From Callipepla californica brunnescens (lineage: Eukaryota > Chordata > Aves > Galliformes > Odontophoridae), in the NCBI GenBank assembly GCA_023055505.1, contig JALIRH010000002.1, positions 1,612,001 to 1,676,000 on the forward strand: a stretch of DNA of 64,000 nt, in the 5' to 3' direction. Made by a program: the position numbers and the translations under genes. The notes under the pieces were generated by a model. The model was not told the DNA's origin and searched no databases. It saw only the letters and a program-made list of their open reading frames with translations. This document shows positions 48,595 through 59,770 of the stretch, in pieces. How positions within the stretch are numbered: position 1 is the stretch's first letter; each line of letters starts with the position of its first letter.

Positions 48595-48752
48595 GTGAGA
48601 GCCCCAAAGTGCCAGAGTTGAAGAAGGATTTGGACAATACTCTCAGCTATAAGGTCTGATTTTTGAGTCATCCTGTGTGGATCCAGGAGTTGGATTTGAT
48701 GATTCTTATGGGTCACTTCCAACTCAGGATATTGTATGATTCTATGACTCAA
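48595..48752 (+). mobile_element. CR1 3' tail, class C
   Basis: AGAGCCCCAAAGTGCCAGAG, TTGGACAATACTCTCAGCTA, TGGATCCAGGAGTTGGATTT, GATTCTTATGGGTCACTTCC and GTATGATTCTATGACTC. Plus strand, same class as the copy 350 bp to its left but extending further 5'. Confidence 0.92.
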
Positions 48753-48937
48753 ATTTCCCCTATTCCAAAACTGACACAGTGATACCAAATTTGACAGGCT
48801 ATTGGCACATATTTTTAGAATTTCACAGGGCATCCACAAAGGAAAGAGAGACAATACTTTGTAGAACCCAAGTGTGACTGGAGACAAGATACAGGTAAAA
48901 GATAACATCAACCACATTACAAGGAAAACAAAATGAG

Positions 48938-48998
48938 AGCTGGAAATAGTTGATCTTTAAGGTCCCTTACAACATAAGACACTCTATGGTATATCAGG
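48938..48998 (+). mobile_element. CR1 terminal tail remnant
   Basis: AATAGTTGATCTTTAAGGTC, CCTTACAACATAAGACACTC and TATGGTATATC resemble the last 60 bp of class A in sense. Short and diverged. Confidence 0.6.
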
Positions 48999-49467
48999 AG
49001 ACAAAACGTGTTACCAGTTTTAACAGAAGCTTCTAACAGTTATCTGATCTAATATAATATACCTGTATGGCACACTATCCTCCTCTCAATTAATCATCAA
49101 GAATCCCTGCAGGCAGTGGAGAGATCATATATTTCTGTATGTTTTTCACTGCCTCCTTTGAGACCTCCAAAATACACCTGAATATGTATATCCCAAAAAC
49201 CCCTTTATATTCCTATTGACTACTAGTGAGAGAACAGCTCAGATGCAGAAGTGTTTCTTGTATCTCTACAAAATCAGAGAAGACTAATCCCACCTTAGTT
49301 GACCATCTGTTGAGAGAGAAATTCTTGAAGCAGCTACACAGGGTTGGCAAAGGGAGTGACAGATGAAAGAAGGAGGGTCACAACATTGTGGAAATCCCCA
49401 CCTGGATGGAAGATAAGGAAAGCCCTTCATAAGAAGCTGTAAGAGTGGCAGGCAGGCACTAGTCCTG
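48999..49467. other. Anonymous spacer
   Basis: Nothing recognised; a minus open stretch at 49284-49547 runs into the following CR1 and is chance. Confidence 0.55.
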
Positions 49468-49800
49468 GGAATCACAGAATAATTAAGATTGGAAACGATG
49501 TCTAAGATCATCAAGTCCAACCACTGAACCATCCCCACCATGCCCACTAAACCACGTTCCTTAGTGTCACAGTTACCCTTTTCATGAAAACTCCAGAGAT
49601 GGTGAATCCTCCAGCTCCCTGAACAACCTGTTCCAATACATCACCACTCTTTCTGAGATAAATTTTTTCCTAATATTTAACCTGAGCCTCCCCTGGCACA
49701 GCTTAAATTCATTATCTCTGGTCCTATCACTAGTTACCTGGGAGAAGAGGTCAACACCCACTTTGCTACAATCTCCTTTTAAGGGAGTTGCAAGAGAGCC
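49468..49800 (-). mobile_element. CR1 3' end, class B, with ORF2 C-terminus
   Basis: Tail GGAATCACAGAATAATTAAG, then ATTGGAAACGATGTCTAAGA, CACCATGCCCACTAAACCAC, and ORF2 coding wording TTTTCCTAATATTTAACCTG and CTATCACTAGTTACCTGGGA. Minus strand. The C-terminal ORF2 frame is still open here (next entry). Confidence 0.95.
49582..49800 (-). pseudogene. CR1 ORF2 extreme C-terminus, frame still open
   Basis: An open minus-strand frame retains about 70 residues of the conserved C-terminal region of CR1 ORF2: [37 protein letters not shown] and DSPSLE near the end. It is the least broken ORF2 piece of this region in the window. The upstream part of the frame, beyond 49800, is not CR1 and is low complexity. 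It cannot be functional alone, since endonuclease and RT are missing. Confidence 0.88.
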
Positions 49801-52054
49801 AGACAAAAATAAAACAAATGCTTCCAATCTGCTTATCAAAAATAAATATATACATTTAAAATAAAAATAATAACAATTAAAAAAGAAAAAAGAAAACAAC
49901 TACAGCACCACATGTAGTTAGGAATAAGTATCACTTTTCTACTCAGTGGCTCACCTTTAGAAAATCACTGATATCATGGAAGTATAGCACAGTATATGTA
50001 TAGTCTGACAAAACTGCTAGCTTTGGACAAAGGGCAAGGCAGAATTTCCCCACAGACATCAGCAGGAGTTTTCAAATTTTATCAGCATCTTTTTGTTCAA
50101 GTGGTCCCTAAAGTAGATGCTACAGGTTATGTATTAAGTAGTTTCAGGAAAAGTCTTTAATAATGTTCTTGTCATTGAAGGCCATGATCAAGAGTAAAAA
50201 TATGTGAATCCATTTATAGGCTGTGGCAGCAATTCCCTCTGTAGTATCAGCCTACTGTATCTAAACCTCCTTTAATTTCCACTTTCTAAATCAAATGTAA
50301 GCCTATCTCCTTTGTCCAGCTTGTTCAGATGGGAAATGCCTGTCATTTCTTGCTTTGAGTTACTTCAGTATGTAGAACAGTGCAATCATGAGCTCATCTA
50401 GGTGCCTGGAAGAGCCATGAAATAAATAACAACCATAACCTATTTCCTGCAGTCTTACTAAAAAGAGTTTTTTTCCTTCTTCTGCCATATATATACATAT
50501 GTTTGCATATTAATCCTGCCAAAAATAAAAAAAAAAAGAGTCAGAGTGAGAGAGGTAATAAAAATGCAGTACATCAAACTGACTTTTCTTGATTTACAAC
50601 AGGTAATTACCATTCTTCATGCATGACTGGTCTCCTGTTGTGAGAAAGCAGAGCAGGTGGAACATTGCTTGTCCAATATCCTTCCCTCTCAACAGTCCCC
50701 TCCACCTGCAAAATCTCCACACACCTGCTCCAAGAGAGGCATTGTCAAGACCAGACAGAAGGATGGGTGAGAAAGATGGATGGAGGTAGCTGAACAGAGC
50801 TAGCTGGAAAAGTCGGTTTTGCACTTAGACTGTCTTGAAAGCTTCCTTTGTATCCACTTTCCTACTTAAGTTGCCATAGCAGTGGCTCTATTTTTAAGGG
50901 TGTTTTGTTGTTGTTGTTGTTTGTTTGTTTGTCTGTTTATTTGTTTTTAAGAAAAAGCCCTAAAAAAATTAAAGGGCATAAAAAAAATGCAGAATGATAC
51001 AATTGTAATTATTCACATAATGAATTAAGACTACTACAAGCACCATAATTTAAATCTGAATGGTGGGGGAGGGGAGAGGAAGGGAGTAAACAAATAGAAT
51101 TTGGGACTGATTTCCAAAAAATACCTAAAATTATTACCACGTAAAATTTACAAGCACTGTAGATCATGATCACTGCTGTCTTATTTGTAACAGAAATAAC
51201 CAATTCCAAAATGAATTGGGCTGTGTGAAAACCAACTCTTGCTGATGGTGGCAAGTTGTTAATTAAATGACACTTTTGTGCTGTTCATTTTGAAAGTCTC
51301 TGGAAAGATAACCTGAAGTTCTCTGTTTCTGAAATAAGAGAGTTGAGGTGAGCAACATAGAGTTTTATAGACTCCAGGGGATGAAAAAGAAAATTCCCTT
51401 TGGGGATATAAGATCATTAGTATAGGGTTTTATCACACAGCCAGCACCACTCAGGGATTAGATGTTAAAAGGGAAAATACATGGAGGTAGGAGATAGTGT
51501 GAGCAATTCAGAAAAGCATGGCCTTGTCTCAGAGAAAATTATGTCACGAGAAGGGCTATTTTGTGAGTAGTTTATAGAGGCTCTGGAGTATTCATGGACC
51601 ATAAAACCCTGTTTATTCCAGTGAAACTCAATATGCAATATTCTTTCTAAATTCTATAGTGATTATATGTATATGTAGGGCTACACACATGCATAAAGCT
51701 TAGTGTGGGAAAAGTCTAGGTGTCTGGTGCCCAAAATACTTCCCTTTTCATTTAATTGCCTTGAGTGCTTCTTTGCTTTTCACTAGACATCTCTTTCAGG
51801 CTTGATAAATTGATGGCTACTGGAGTATGAGAGCTAGTGATAATCTTTAATCATGTACCCTTCATTGTGATGCTAAGTAATAAGAATTTCACAGAGGGGA
51901 TCCAGAGAGAGAAAACACAGAAGACTGACTCAAAAGCATCTTGAGCACAGGTCTCCAGTGTTAAGATAGCACCCTGAACCTCCCCAAAGCTTTTTAAGAC
52001 ACTTCTATTCCCAACACGATCTTCCACTGTTCTTAGAAGGGAGACCTCTTATGA
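49801..52054. other. Anonymous non-coding DNA with T/G-rich repeats
   Basis: A/T-rich at 49830-49895, then anonymous sequence; (TTG)n/(TTTG)n at 50902-50949, A-rich at 50520-50540. No exon or transposon recognised. Confidence 0.55.
50902..50949. repeat. (TTG)n then (TTTG)n compound microsatellite
   Basis: Five or so TTG units grade into TTTG units, with TTTGTCTG and TTTATTTG variants at the right end. Confidence 0.92.
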
Positions 52055-52655
52055 TCTCGAAAGGCTGAAGAGTTGGGCAGAGAGGAATCTTATGAGGTTC
52101 AACAGTAGCAAGTGCAGAGTTCTACACCTGGGGAGAAGTAACCACACACATCTGTACAGGTTAGGGGCTGACCTGCTGGAAAGAACCTCTGTGGAGAAGG
52201 AACAGGATGTTTGGTGGACAACAGGTCAGCCATGAGCCAGCAGTATGATGTTATGGCCCAGATCGATGGTATCTTTGAGTGCATTAAAAAGAGTGTGGCC
52301 AGCATCCCAGTGGAAGCAATCCTTCCCCTCTATTCTGCTCTGCTGAGGCCACATCTGGAGCACTGTGTCCAGCTCTGGGCTTTCCAGTTCAAGACATACT
52401 GGAGAGAGTCCAGCAGAAGGTTACAAAGATGATGAGGGGCCTGTAGCATCTCCCATATGAGGAAAAGCTGAGAATCCAGGGACTGCTCAGAATGGAGAAG
52501 ACTGAGAAGGTGACCTTAGGAATGCTTATAAATATCTAAAGGATGGGACCCAAGTGGATGGAGCCAGGCAGAGAACCTGCTTTAGCCAGGGGTTGGACTA
52601 GATAATATCCAGAGGTCCCTTCCAACCCCTATCATTCTGAGATTCTATGATACAG
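52055..52655 (+). mobile_element. CR1 LINE, 0.6 kb plus-strand copy, class D
   Basis: It starts in ORF2 at GAAAGGCTGAAGAGTTGGGC, passes TTCTACACCTGGGGAGAAGT, CAGCCATGAGCCAGCAGTAT, GAGGCCACATCTGGAGCACT and AGGTTACAAAGATGATGAGG, and ends with the class D tail GATAATATCCAGAGGTCCC and GATTCTATGATACAG. About 250 bp of the expected 3' region is deleted between GATGGAGCCAGGCA and GAGAACCTGCTTTAGCC near 52565-52575. The frame at 52211-52432 reads through HEPAV-type thumb wording (LYSALLRPHLEHCVQLWAFQ). Confidence 0.94.
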
Positions 52656-53594
52656 AGGAAAAAAAAAACCAAAAAACTGTAGATATCATACATAGGACTG
52701 GCTATAGTCTTTATTTTCACACCTGTAGGTCTAGTTATTCACCTGTGATCCAATGGGTTCCCTCATATTTGGTCTGATAAGTCATAACATGTTCAGCTAG
52801 AAAAGATATTAGCCCAAATGGTATTTTGGACCTCTATCAGAAGTTGAATTCAGCCCCACACGTGGTAAGGAGAAGCCATTGCTTTTCACATATCCACCCT
52901 TACATTCTAATTGCCACTTTGGGGCACAGTAACTGGCCCTACTGTGTGATCCTAGAAGTGTCATGCAATTAAAGAGATCCAGCTTGGGGTTTCCTTATTT
53001 ATTTATTATTTTCTTCATGCAGTTCTGCTTGCTGATTTTGGCATAGCTGCCAAACTTTTCATTTACATGCTGATCCCAGTGTCTCACCCCAGCTCTGTTC
53101 TCTGAAGCATTCACAGAGAAAAGTGAAATATAGCTGGAGTGGTTCAGCTTGGTTATGGTTCAGCTTGTTCTTCATTTACAGGCAATATATTTTTCACAGT
53201 GGGGAACTTATCTCTCTCATTTTTCTGTCTTTATTTATTTATATCATACAATGAGCAGTTTATTTTTGACTTGTGCAGGTGGTATTAGGGATGGCAGTGA
53301 AAAGGGAGTGAACTTTTCTAGGGGCAGAAAAGAATCGACCAGCTGGGGCAACTGTATCTCCATCCTCTATTCCACATATTACATGATAAAATCTTTCTAA
53401 TTAGTTCTCTCTTTATGTGGAATTTGATGTTCACCATCAGGCCTCCCAGGCTCCTTTACTCAAGACAGAGGAAGACAGAGTCAGAGACTGTCTAGGCAAA
53501 TAGGATATGCACAAGTCCATGAGACCATGCTTCAGAGGGTGCTGGGAGAGTTGGCCAGTGTCACAGGGAGCCCATTCTCTAGCATATGAACTGT
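52656..53594. other. Anonymous non-coding DNA
   Basis: TTTATTTATTA low complexity at about 52996-53010; otherwise nothing recognised. Confidence 0.55.
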
Positions 53595-53930
53595 CAAAGG
53601 TCAAGGTTTTCTGATTTCCAGGAAGAGTCAAATATCACCACTAACTTCCACAAAGACAAAAAAGGAGGATCCATGTAGTTACAGGCCAGACCATTTATAC
53701 TCAGTCTCTGGAAGATTATGAAGCAAATCCTCCTGGAAATTATGTACAGAAACATGAAAGGCAAAACTAAGAAAAGCCAGAATGAATTTATCAAAGGCAA
53801 GCCATGCATGATCAACCTGATTATATGACTAGCTCCAAGGAAACAGAGAGAAGTGGATGTGATTTACCTTAACTTTAACAAGGGTTTCAACAGCCTCCTG
53901 TAACACTTGTAGATGTATTGGAAAAATATG
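53595..53930 (+). pseudogene. CR1 ORF2 RT N-terminal fragment, motif A mutated
   Basis: The plus strand encodes the RT fingers and motif A: SYRPDHLYSVSGRL (family form NYRPVSLTSVPGKI), then after a 1-bp frameshift KQILLEIM, NEFIKGKPCMINL and VDVIYLNFNKGFNSL. The catalytic Asp in family form YLDFCKAFD is Asn here, and the second Asp is Asn too. It has no tail and no following RT palm, so it is an internal fragment with both ends lost. Confidence 0.88.
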
Positions 53931-54030
53931 GACTGAATAATGCTCTTTTAAAATTTCACTCCAGAGTAGTGGTAATCTTAACACATCATTAAGCTTTTCA
54001 ACAACCCAGACATTTGAAGTGCAAATTGAA

Positions 54031-54054
54031 TAAGTAAATAAATAAATAAATAAG
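54031..54054. repeat. (AAAT)n microsatellite
   Basis: Five or so AAAT units (TAAGTAAATAAATAAATAAA). Confidence 0.95.
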
Positions 54055-54647
54055 ATGAAGTTTGTAAAACTTCATCCATCTAGAGAGACAGAATCTCTTA
54101 ATTCCTACATCTGGGCCAGAGCAGCAGTCATTCATGGGAGTTTGGGGCCCAGAGAAATGAACTCCAAAATAAATCAAAAGAACTAGATTCAGTTTATCCA
54201 GATTCCAGAAGATATCCAGGAAGAATAAAATCTTCCAGCCAGCAGCCAGAAAACAGAAGAGATATTTATTTCAAATGTTTTCAGCTCCCTCAGAAATAAA
54301 ATTGTTAAGAAAACGTCTGTGGGATGATCAAATACCTAAAGCAATGCTACTCTAGTCATCATCAACCAGTTGCATCTCTATGAGGAAAACAATTCCTCAG
54401 CACCTGGCCATTTGCAAGAGATAATCTGCCAGCTTGAGTTTAACTCAGGACATGTAGCTGTGTATGCCTACAAATTCAAGGCTGAACAAATCAAAAGAAG
54501 CTGTATCTAGAATTACTTGAGAGATGCAGCCATTTTGTAGGAGTGAGTCACCTGATCTTTTTTATATCTGTTTCAAGATCAGATGATTCATGCCTTAATT
54601 CCACTGTCTGTTTTCAGTTACCCTCCATTTACTGACTCAGTTTATTC

Positions 54648-54663
54648 TTTTTTTTTTTTTTTT
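54648..54663. repeat. Poly(T) run, 16 bases
   Basis: Uninterrupted T16 followed by GACAAATATG. If it is the antisense trace of a poly(A) tail, the retrocopy body would lie to the right, but nothing there is recognisable. Confidence 0.95.
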
Positions 54664-55087
54664 GACAAATATGTTTATTTAATCAAATGCATTCCACCCA
54701 AGAAAATATAAAAAAATTATGTCTTCATATCTCCCTCGCACTTTATGTTCTTATCCAAGTGTTGGTGAGCATCAGCTGCCACAGACAGAGTAGCTGGGCT
54801 GATGGACAGGCTGATGCACTGAAGCTGGTCTTAAAAACATCCTTAAATGACATTTCTTCACCAAATTCACCTCATATGGAGCCTAGGAATTTGACATGGT
54901 ATCAATGGAGCATGACTGGAGGACAGACAAGCTTCCTACTTTTCATTTCCACAGTTGCCCTCTATCAGAGCAAATTAAAATCCCCAATAGCTGCAGAACT
55001 TCCACCTGATGTTCACACACTCACTCACTAAACCATCGCTTTATGTTTTTCCCAGTAGCATGAGCATAGGAAGGCCACTTACCTTAG

Positions 55088-55175
55088 GATCATAGAGTCA
55101 CTTATGTTAGAAAAGAGCATTAAAATCATCAAGTCCAACCACCAACTCAACACCACCATGCCCACTAAACTGTGA
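55088..55175 (-). mobile_element. CR1 3' tail, class B
   Basis: GGATCATAGAGTCACTTATG, TTAGAAAAGAGCATTAAAAT, CATCAAGTCCAACCACCAAC and CACCACCATGCCCACTAAAC. Minus strand, under 90 bp. Confidence 0.92.
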
Positions 55176-56494
55176 TTAAAATAAATCCTCTGGGAGTTTG
55201 GTACCAACTGTCTTTAGAGAGAATCTGAACTGAAAAGTCCCAGCAGTTGGCAGCAGGGACATGTGATCTTACACCTTTAAATACTCAATTCTGAATCTAC
55301 AGGAAGAGGGGATGAGCTCATAGCCCATATGATGATTATTCTGTGGCCAGAACCAGTCCAGCCTTTCCGACCAGAAACCCAGAGACAGAAGCAGGGAAAA
55401 AATAAAGATACTGGAAAATGCACCACATTTTGAGTGGCAAGCAGCAGGGAATGAATGCAAAGGGGAGAAAGAAATTATACCATGAAAACCTGCTTTCTCA
55501 AACAGAACTATAGAATTACGGGGTGAATGGAAATCTGCAGATTTAATATGCCAGCTAATGATGTGGCATTTGAAATAGTCCCTCACAAAACATTGCTCAT
55601 GATATTAATTGATGTTGTCTCTGAGAGGACTGCTGAGTTTAAGATTGGCGGATGAATAAGAAACAAAGAATAACCTTTATCCAAGCTAGTGTATACTCAC
55701 AGATTTCTCTCAGTAAATTTTAATTTTGGTGAAAAGCACTAATAATGTCTTTGATTAAGCACTAAAGAATAGGGATTTGTTTTGCTTTCCTTTAACTAGA
55801 ACACAGAACTATCAAGCTATTTGAAGTAATACACTGTGCATAGCAGTTGAAACATGATTTGCAGTATGGGATTTACCCTCTCCTGTTTTCAGAGGCAATA
55901 GTTCAACAGATGGATGGAGAGCTCCAGCTCTGGTCCCATTAGCTCAAGTGATTGAATGAGTTGCAGCACGTAAGTGGATGAAGTGAACAGAATTTCTCCT
56001 TTATTCTTCCCTGAGAAATGATGGGATACTGAAACCTCTGTCTTTTCAAATACACAGCCAGCTTTAGGCTGGCCAACAGGTCAGCCAACCATACATTCTA
56101 ATTCACAGTACAGATAAAATCATGTGACATAGCATCTACATGAACTCTAATAAATATATTCTGAAAGTGTCCCTGCGGTGTTGTTAACCCTCCTGTCCTG
56201 AGGGATAAACAGTTCAAAAGAGGTAAGACCCCCCACTGGCTTAAGCAGAATACGCATGAGAGTGAGGAACAAAACTGAACTCTCCAGAATCCAAACGCTG
56301 AGCCTCAATAGTAGTGTCCTACTTTGGGATATAACAAATGTGTGAATCACAGAGAGGTGTCACTTGGATTGCAGTGTGAGTCAGTGTCAGATCAATCTGC
56401 TCAACAACCTCATTAGCAGTGTGAGAGAAGGAGGTCAAAGAATCCTAATGGTCACTGCATGGTGTAGAAATCGGTAAGCTAATCACCTCAGATG
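55176..56494. other. Anonymous non-coding DNA
   Basis: No element recognised with confidence. The text GTGTCAGATCAATCTGCTCA around 56388-56420 could be a badly decayed plus-strand RT scrap but is too diverged to call. Confidence 0.5.
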
Positions 56495-57060
56495 ACTTTA
56501 AGGGCTGTGAGGGCACATGGCTGGCTCATGTCCACCTTGTCATCCACCAGTATCCCCAAGCAATTTTCAGCAGGGCTGTGCTGCCTCCTTACATCCCACA
56601 GAACTGATAGCAGAGACTTGGCTTTGTTGAACCTCATGAGGTGCTGCTGGGCACACTGCATGAGCCTGTCTAGGCCTCTCTGGATGGTATCCTATCTTTC
56701 AGGTGTGTCAACACCACACAACTTAGTGTCTTCAGCAAACTTTCTGAGGCTGTATTCAATCCCACTGTCAGTGTCACTGATGAAGATACTGAATAGCACT
56801 GGTCCCAGTACTGACCCGAGGGACACCACTCATCACTGAGCTCCACCTGGACATCGAACTGTTGACCACCATTCTCTGGGTACCATCTCACAACCAGATC
56901 CTTGTCCATGGAACAGTTCACCCATGAAATCCATGTCATTACAATTGGAAGAGAAAGATGTTGTTCAGAATCGGGGCAAAGGCCTCACTGAAGTCCACAT
57001 AGATGACATCTTCAGCTTTTTTCTTGTCCACTGACACACTGACACAGTTACACTATCAGT
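56495..57060 (-). pseudogene. CR1 ORF2 reverse transcriptase fragment, catalytic box FAED
   Basis: Minus-strand RT core without a 3' tail. Plus-strand wording CTGGCTCATGTCCACCTTG, TGGCTTTGTTGAACCTCATG, CTCTCTGGATGGTATCC, GATGAAGATACTGAATAGCA, CGAGGGACACCACTCATCAC and AGTCCACATAGATGACATC is CR1 ORF2 in antisense. The catalytic box, at 56728-56739, reads F-A-E-D where the family has FADD. The motif A region near 56985-57030 is followed by loss of homology. Indels near 56570-56610 and 56935-56960 break the frame. Confidence 0.9.
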
Positions 57061-59609
57061 ATTGAGATCAAGTGAAAAAAAGTCCTGTTTCAAAGGGCTC
57101 TCCATAATAAAAACCTCTCCATAATATCAGTACCACCTCTACCTGGAGGAAACAGAGAAAGCAGTCAAGGGAACACTACAGAGGAGAAGATCCTTAATGC
57201 AGGACATTTTAGGTAACAGTCTCTTACTGTTTTCTTTTTCCAGTGGTAGAGGATTATAAAAGTTGGTGCTCTTGTGCTAGATGTTTGGCAATAGGCAATA
57301 AGCTTGGCATTACGAGCAACCTGAAAATACTGATTAGACACTCGAGCAGTGTAATAGCATCTGATAAAATAGGAAAGTGATAACAAATGAACTGAATAAT
57401 GATACCCGAAGTGTTGAGGAAATATACAGGAAAAACTGAAGACATCAATTAAAAGACCAAAAGGAAAAAAATAGTAATAATATGGTGCCTGGTGCTAGAT
57501 AGATGTGACCTGTTCATGATATCTACTGATAAGTGTTCAGTAATTATTTCTGTTTATTCCTTTGGAGTTACGATGAAGAAGCAATAATAATTACACCTTA
57601 GGGTGTTGAAGATTTTTGCTGTCACTCAGAAAACAAGAGAATTGCAATGCGTATCTACTGATAGAAACACACTGCATTTCTGTTTATTGATATTTAAGCC
57701 AAGTGAAATACATTCTGAAATAGTACAGGGCAAACAACTGTGTTATCTTCAGGGTCAGTTTTTAAGAAATCTTCAAATGTGAGCCAAAATTCAGAGCACA
57801 GGAAAGGACAAGAAAGGAACCCACAGAGACTGAGGGCTTTGGAGAGCAGCATCTGGAGGTTAATGGACTATTTTAGGGTAACTTAACTATAGTGCTTGCA
57901 GAAGGCAATAGAGCTCTTTGTGTTAAATGGTATTTAGGTCTAATCCTAATCTAGCAGTGATGGCAAAAACATTCTGAGTGATCAGTAAAGCACGTGGTGA
58001 GTAAATTAAATAGATAGATTACTAATAAACAGTCAGTGGTAAGGAAAAGAAGTATTTCTGATGGGATGCAGAAGAATACCTCTACTTGTGTACCAAACAA
58101 CAGTACATTAATAAATACATAGCCTGACTCAATGAAAAATAAAGAATTCCATGCCCAACCCCAGCGTGAGTGTTCCTGGACAGAAGCTCAGTGCTGGACA
58201 AGCTAATGACCACGAGTTCCCAGTGCAACAATAATAACAACAGCAATAAAACAAACAAATAAGCAATACAACAGCAAATTTAGTTGTTGGCTTTACATAG
58301 CGATGAACATAAAACAAAAAAAAAAATTGTTTGTTTCGTCTGTTCTTTTCTTGCTCCTCCTTTTTTTTAAAAAACAAAACAAACAAAAAACCCATATTAT
58401 TTTTCAGCAGGCTAGAAAGAATGCGGGAAAGAAAGAAAAATAAAGAAATTCTGAATTGAATGCCGATGGATTCTTCTCAACTGTTCCCAAGACAGCACTG
58501 AAAATAAGAAGATGTAGATATCACATTCAATGAATTAATTTGGTTTGCTTGTTTGTTTGTTTGTTTGAGGAAAAAAAAAGTCTTTTTTTTTCTGTAAAAG
58601 AAAACTTTAAGAGAAAATACTGCAAATAGCTCTACTTAGATCTCTGAAAGCAAGACTGAACTTAATGCCAAGGAAAGCACTGTAGAGAGTAAATGAGGCA
58701 CCAAAAGACTTTATAATTGCCCCATTAGCCTTCTTTCATCTTTTACATCTATGACACGATCAACACAGGCACCCTGAGAGTCTGGGAGAAAGCGATTCAC
58801 TCACTTACAAGATGATGCTATCAAGTAGCTACAGTACAAGCTATTCAATTTGCACTGAAGTCTCCCAGCCCAGTTAATTTCTGCTGTAATGTGGAGACAG
58901 CAGTCTCAAATAAATTTATCATTTCTTCCTTTCCATCCAGAGAAGATACAGGAGCAAAGGGCAAAGAGTCACTGCCAAGAAGTTGTGCAGTTGTCATTTA
59001 AACTGTAATTCACCCAGGGCAGGATGGAGGAGCATCAGTCTTCTTGGGCTTGGAGTTGTAGGATTAATGGAGCTGAAGCAGGACAGAAGCTTTTTAAATG
59101 CAATTCAGGAAATGTCTAGACTTTGCGAGAAACCTGCTAAATTAGAATGGCACAATACTAGGAACAGGGAAGCTCTTCTTGCTCTTGGCAAGAGGAACAG
59201 TTGATGGAGGGGGAGAAGCTGTAGGATTGATTGCTGGGGAACATCATGTTGTTGCTGTTTGGAGTGTGATGGAGTGGTCGGCAAGGTGAAGTATTATTCA
59301 ATTCAGGACTTTCCTCTAAGTAGGGTGATGAATGTCCAGGAGGGAAATCATATGGGGACATCTCATATGAAATCATAACCCCGTGGTAAAATTTCTGTTG
59401 ACCCCAGCAACAGCTGAGGAGGGAGGAAGTATTGATAAGGATGATAGGTCAGAAAAATCATTTTAGGGTCTCGTTTCAACAGGCAACCATTCTGTGTTAT
59501 CTAAATTTGTTTTCAGTCTTTCCCAAACTGAACCTTCTTAACAGGCACAAGAAAAGCAAGTCATGCCTGCTAGACAAGAAATGTGTAAATCTGGTACTGA
59601 GGAACAGGG
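57061..59609. other. Anonymous non-coding DNA with simple repeats
   Basis: A-rich tracts at 58309-58327 and 58368-58391, (TTTG)n at 58541-58567. A 72-codon ATG-initiated minus frame at 59158-59376, rich in Pro, Ser and Asn, is described as a lead. Nothing else recognised. Confidence 0.55.
58541..58567. repeat. (TTTG)n microsatellite
   Basis: About six TTTG units with one TTGC variant, followed by an A-rich and then T-rich stretch to 58590. Confidence 0.93.
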
Positions 59610-59698
59610 TTGAGTGAGCAATATTGCTGGTAGGTGGATGAGATGATCTTAGAGGTCTTTTCCAATCCTAATGGTTCTATGATTCTGTGAATACCCCA
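59610..59698 (+). mobile_element. CR1 3' tail, class B (sense)
   Basis: TTGAGTGAGCAATATTGCTG, GATGAGATGATCTTAGAGGT, CTTTTCCAATCCTAATGGTT and CTATGATTCTGTGAATA. Plus strand. It ends at the start of an opposite-strand tail. Confidence 0.9.
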
Positions 59699-59770
59699 GC
59701 TTGGAAGGGACCCATAAGGATAGTGGAACCCAACTTTTGCCTCCATGCAGGACCAGTCTGTGTGATTAGA
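59690..59770 (-). mobile_element. CR1 3' tail, class C (antisense)
   Basis: CAGCTTGGAAGGGACCCATA, AGGATAGTGGAACCCAAC and TCCATGCAGGACCAGTCTGT are the reverse complement of the class C tail seen at 36280 and 48252. Minus strand. It meets the preceding sense tail end to end. Confidence 0.87.

Larger units (their letters stand above)
53931..55087. other. Anonymous non-coding DNA with (AAAT)n and poly(T)
   Basis: (AAAT)n at 54031-54054 and T16 at 54648-54663. The open stretch at 54687-55031 (114 codons) has no domain. Confidence 0.55.

Noticed and set aside
56360..56420. Possible plus-strand CR1 RT scrap (GATCAATCTGCTCAACAACC)
   Set aside because: Resembles the region before FADD but is too diverged and short to separate from chance.
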